Source: JAKEHA01 sp964560355 (GTDB taxonomy: Bacteria > Krumholzibacteriota > Krumholzibacteriia > WVZY01 > JAKEHA01). Taken from it: a stretch of DNA of 35,746 nucleotides. This document shows, in pieces, positions 33,999 to 35,746 of the stretch. Position numbers and translations under genes: made by a program. Under the pieces are notes generated by a model. It was not told the origin of the DNA and did not search any database. It saw nothing but the letters and a program-made list of their open reading frames with translations. Each line of letters begins with the position of its first letter. Within the stretch, counting starts at the first letter, position 1. The DNA is taken from NCBI GenBank assembly GCA_964560355.1, contig CAZLLI010000023.1, positions 1-35,746 on the forward strand, in the 5' to 3' direction.

Positions 33999-34877
33999 CT
34001 AGTGCGCGCTCCCGTAGGGATTCGCGGGCGCGCGGCGCGCGTAGCGGAAGGTCATGAGGTAGCTCTCGCCCAGCGCCTCGTGGGACAGGAATCCGGCGTC
34101 GAAGCCGACGCTGCGCCACGAGACCCCCACCCCCGCGGCCGCGCTCGAGCCGTCCAAGCCGCCGCGCAGCAAGAGGTGCGGACCCACGCGCAGCTCGACG
34201 CCGCCGCGCGTGCGCCACGTCGACGCCTCCTCGAACATCTCGACGGTGGCGGTGAGGCGGTTGTCCCAGTAGTACGAGAGTCCGAACGCCTGCGCGCGCT
34301 CGAGCGGGGTGTCGCCGCCGCCCGCGACCAGGTCGATCGCGGGTTGATTGAGATTGCGCACGTTGTAACCGAGTCCGATGAAGGCGAAGGGGCGCAAGAG
34401 CACCGCGGCGCCGAACGAAATCGCGGTGTCGTTGGCGTCGATGGTTTCCTGCGCGGAGACCGCGGCGAGGTCCGCGCTCACACCTACCGAGAGCGACGCG
34501 TCCTCGGACGTGCGCTTCAAGTCGCGCGCGAGCGAGAGGGTGACGCGATCCTCGGAGAGCGCGCCCTCGAGGCCGCGGTGGAACCAACCCGCGCCGAGTG
34601 TCACCCAGCGCGCGGGAACCGAGACCGCGAGGAAGCCTTCGCTCAAACCAGCGACGCCGTAGGGCTGCTGGTAGGTCGCGAGCAGCGCGGGCTGCGTGAG
34701 CCCGCTCAAACCGGCCGGGTTGTCGACCACCGCCGACGGGTCGTCGGCGATGGCGACGAAGGCGCCGCCCAACGACGCCGTGCGCGACGAGAGCAGCGCA
34801 CCCTCGAAATGCGCGCGCGCCACGCCGGCGAAGCACGTCGCCGCGCACGCGAGCACGAGCGCCCGGCGCGCGATCAC
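33999..34877 (-). CDS. PorV/PorQ-like outer-membrane protein
   Basis: The 292-residue protein starts at GTG 34877, with a signal peptide (ALVLACAATCFAGVARA) and the PorV/UPF0164 N-terminal signature SSRTASLGGAFVAIADDPSA followed by VVDNPAGLSGL. The rest is barrel strands (WVTLGAGWFHRG, RVTLSLARDLKR, FAFIGLGYNVRNLNQPAIDL, LTATVEMFEE, YLMTFRYARR). Relatives bind or shuttle secreted proteins at the outer membrane or act as FadL-like channels. The start is fixed by GTGA, a 4-base overlap with the stop of the FlgD-domain gene upstream, which mirrors the giant protein to PorV-TPR junction at 16657. A PorV-like gene thus follows a FlgD-Ig cargo gene twice in this window. Confidence 0.85.
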   Translation of the reverse strand: MIARRALVLACAATCFAGVARAHFEGALLSSRTASLGGAFVAIADDPSAVVDNPAGLSGLTQPALLATYQQPYGVAGLSEGFLAVSVPARWVTLGAGWFHRGLEGALSEDRVTLSLARDLKRTSEDASLSVGVSADLAAVSAQETIDANDTAISFGAAVLLRPFAFIGLGYNVRNLNQPAIDLVAGGGDTPLERAQAFGLSYYWDNRLTATVEMFEEASTWRTRGGVELRVGPHLLLRGGLDGSSAAAGVGVSWRSVGFDAGFLSHEALGESYLMTFRYARRAPANPYGSAH

Positions 34878-35746
34878 CGCGCCACCGCCACGCCCGCCGT
34901 CGCGCGTCCCGCGCGCTCGCCGCGCACGAGTCCCCACTCGAACGCGACCACGTACACGCCTCCCGCCACCACGCGCCCGTCGGCGTCGCGGCCGTCCCAG
35001 CGATCCTCCGGCGTCGAGACGAGGATGCCGCCCGACACCGTGCGCTCGGCGTCTTCGTACAGCACGCGCACCAAGCGTCCGTCGACCGCGTACACGCGCG
35101 CCGTCGCAAAGACCGTGGACGCGCCGTCGACCGCGACCGCGAGCGTCGTCTCTTCTCCGTTGTCGGGCGCGAACACTTTCGGCGTCGCGCTCATCGACGC
35201 GGTGACGTGGCTCGGTCGCGGCGCGGAGCCATCGTCGTCGGGGCGCACGACTACGACCGCGCGCGGCGCCACCCCCGCGTCGGCGGTGCCGTCGGCGTCG
35301 GCGTCGGCGGGGATCGAAAGCCAGCGGTCGAGCGTCGCGCGCGTCTGGGTCGACGGCCCCGCGGTCGCGGGGAGCGCGAGCGACGGATCGGGCGCGGCGT
35401 CGCCCGCCCCGGTTCCTTCGTCGACGCCGGTCGACGCGAGTGCGAGCTCGAGCGGCCGCGCGAGCGAGAGCGTCGCCCACGGGAGCGCGACCTCGAGCGC
35501 CGAGGTGCCGTCGGGTGCGGTCCGCACGACCGCGGGCGCCTGCGCGCGGTCGACGAGCACGAGCACGCCGCGGTCGTCGACGCGCGCCATCGTGGGCGCG
35601 TCGCGCGCGGTCGCCAGTGCGAGCAGATTGATCGCGAAGGGGAAATCGATCGCGCGCCGAAACGTGCCCGCGCCGTCGAGCGACGCAAAGCCGCCCGGCG
35701 CGTACCCGAGCGATGCCAGTGCCGCGCTCGAGGCGCCGCGAAATTC
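34874..35746 (-). CDS. Secreted protein with CBM9/DOMON-like segment and FlgD-like C-terminal Ig domain (N-terminus outside window)
   Basis: The last 290 residues of a protein whose start lies beyond the window; the frame is open to the edge. The first part (FASLDGAGTFRRAIDFPFAI, then ALEVALPWATLSLARPLELA and GAGDAAPDPSLALPATAG) resembles the sandwich domains that end some secreted glycosidases and DOMON/CBM9-like proteins, with a DADADGTADA calcium-loop-like stretch. The final 100 residues are a FlgD-like Ig domain (PKVFAPDNGEETTLAVAV, RWDGRDADGRVVAGGVYVV). It is the first visible gene of the glucan-binding operon, so a polysaccharide-active enzyme upstream is possible but not shown. It ends in GTGA overlapping the PorV-like gene. 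Confidence 0.78.
   Translation of the reverse strand, partial: EFRGASSAALASLGYAPGGFASLDGAGTFRRAIDFPFAINLLALATARDAPTMARVDDRGVLVLVDRAQAPAVVRTAPDGTSALEVALPWATLSLARPLELALASTGVDEGTGAGDAAPDPSLALPATAGPSTQTRATLDRWLSIPADADADGTADAGVAPRAVVVVRPDDDGSAPRPSHVTASMSATPKVFAPDNGEETTLAVAVDGASTVFATARVYAVDGRLVRVLYEDAERTVSGGILVSTPEDRWDGRDADGRVVAGGVYVVAFEWGLVRGERAGRATAGVAVAR

Overview
The window is a very GC-rich bacterial chromosome segment (about two thirds G+C by eye, codons strongly G/C-ending) in which all 17 recognisable genes are read from the minus strand. I see no tRNA, rRNA, CRISPR array or complete mobile element. Three secreted proteins end in a FlgD-like Ig domain of the type 'PNPF ... WDGR..G..V..GVY', and two proteins look like PorV/PorQ-type outer-membrane barrels. 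That combination suggests a didermic bacterium of the FCB superphylum or a related high-GC candidate phylum such as an Eisenbacteria-like lineage. The phylum is inference.

In transcription order (right to left) there are three blocks. Block A (35746-29798) is six tightly overlapping genes: the C-terminal part of a secreted FlgD-Ig protein, a PorV-like barrel, an unknown outer-membrane barrel, a barrel with an N-terminal AMPK/CBM48-type glycogen-binding domain, and two small lipoproteins carrying the same kind of domain. It looks like an envelope operon for binding alpha-glucan or a similar polysaccharide. A 268-bp gap follows.

Block B (29529-7501) is the most unusual part. A 4290-residue surface protein (roughly 13 invasin-like and 20 CARDB-like Ig modules plus a FlgD-like C-terminus) overlaps a PorV-like barrel fused to periplasmic TPRs. 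One base later comes a 1415-residue membrane protein that carries, in one chain, an RsbW/SpoIIAB-like HATPase, a two-TM sensor with HAMP, a SpoIIE/RsbU-type PP2C phosphatase, a transposase-type double HTH and three STAS domains. This is every part of a partner-switching circuit except the sigma factor, plus a putative DNA-binding module. It is followed by an orphan ParA ATPase, a small ribbon-helix-helix partner, a TPR protein and two free STAS proteins. All five STAS domains share a Y-[IV]-S-S-[AGS]-G-W-G phosphoacceptor loop. I read the block as a surface-protein export or organisation system with its own partner-switching control; that reading is inference.

Block C (7316-1) holds a three-TM VWA protein, a secreted double lamin-tail-domain protein, two small envelope barrel proteins, and the N-terminal 368 codons of a class I PLP aminotransferase. 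The aminotransferase has its own TTGACA-type promoter. A 9-bp perfect palindrome surrounds the -10-like element in front of the lamin-tail gene.
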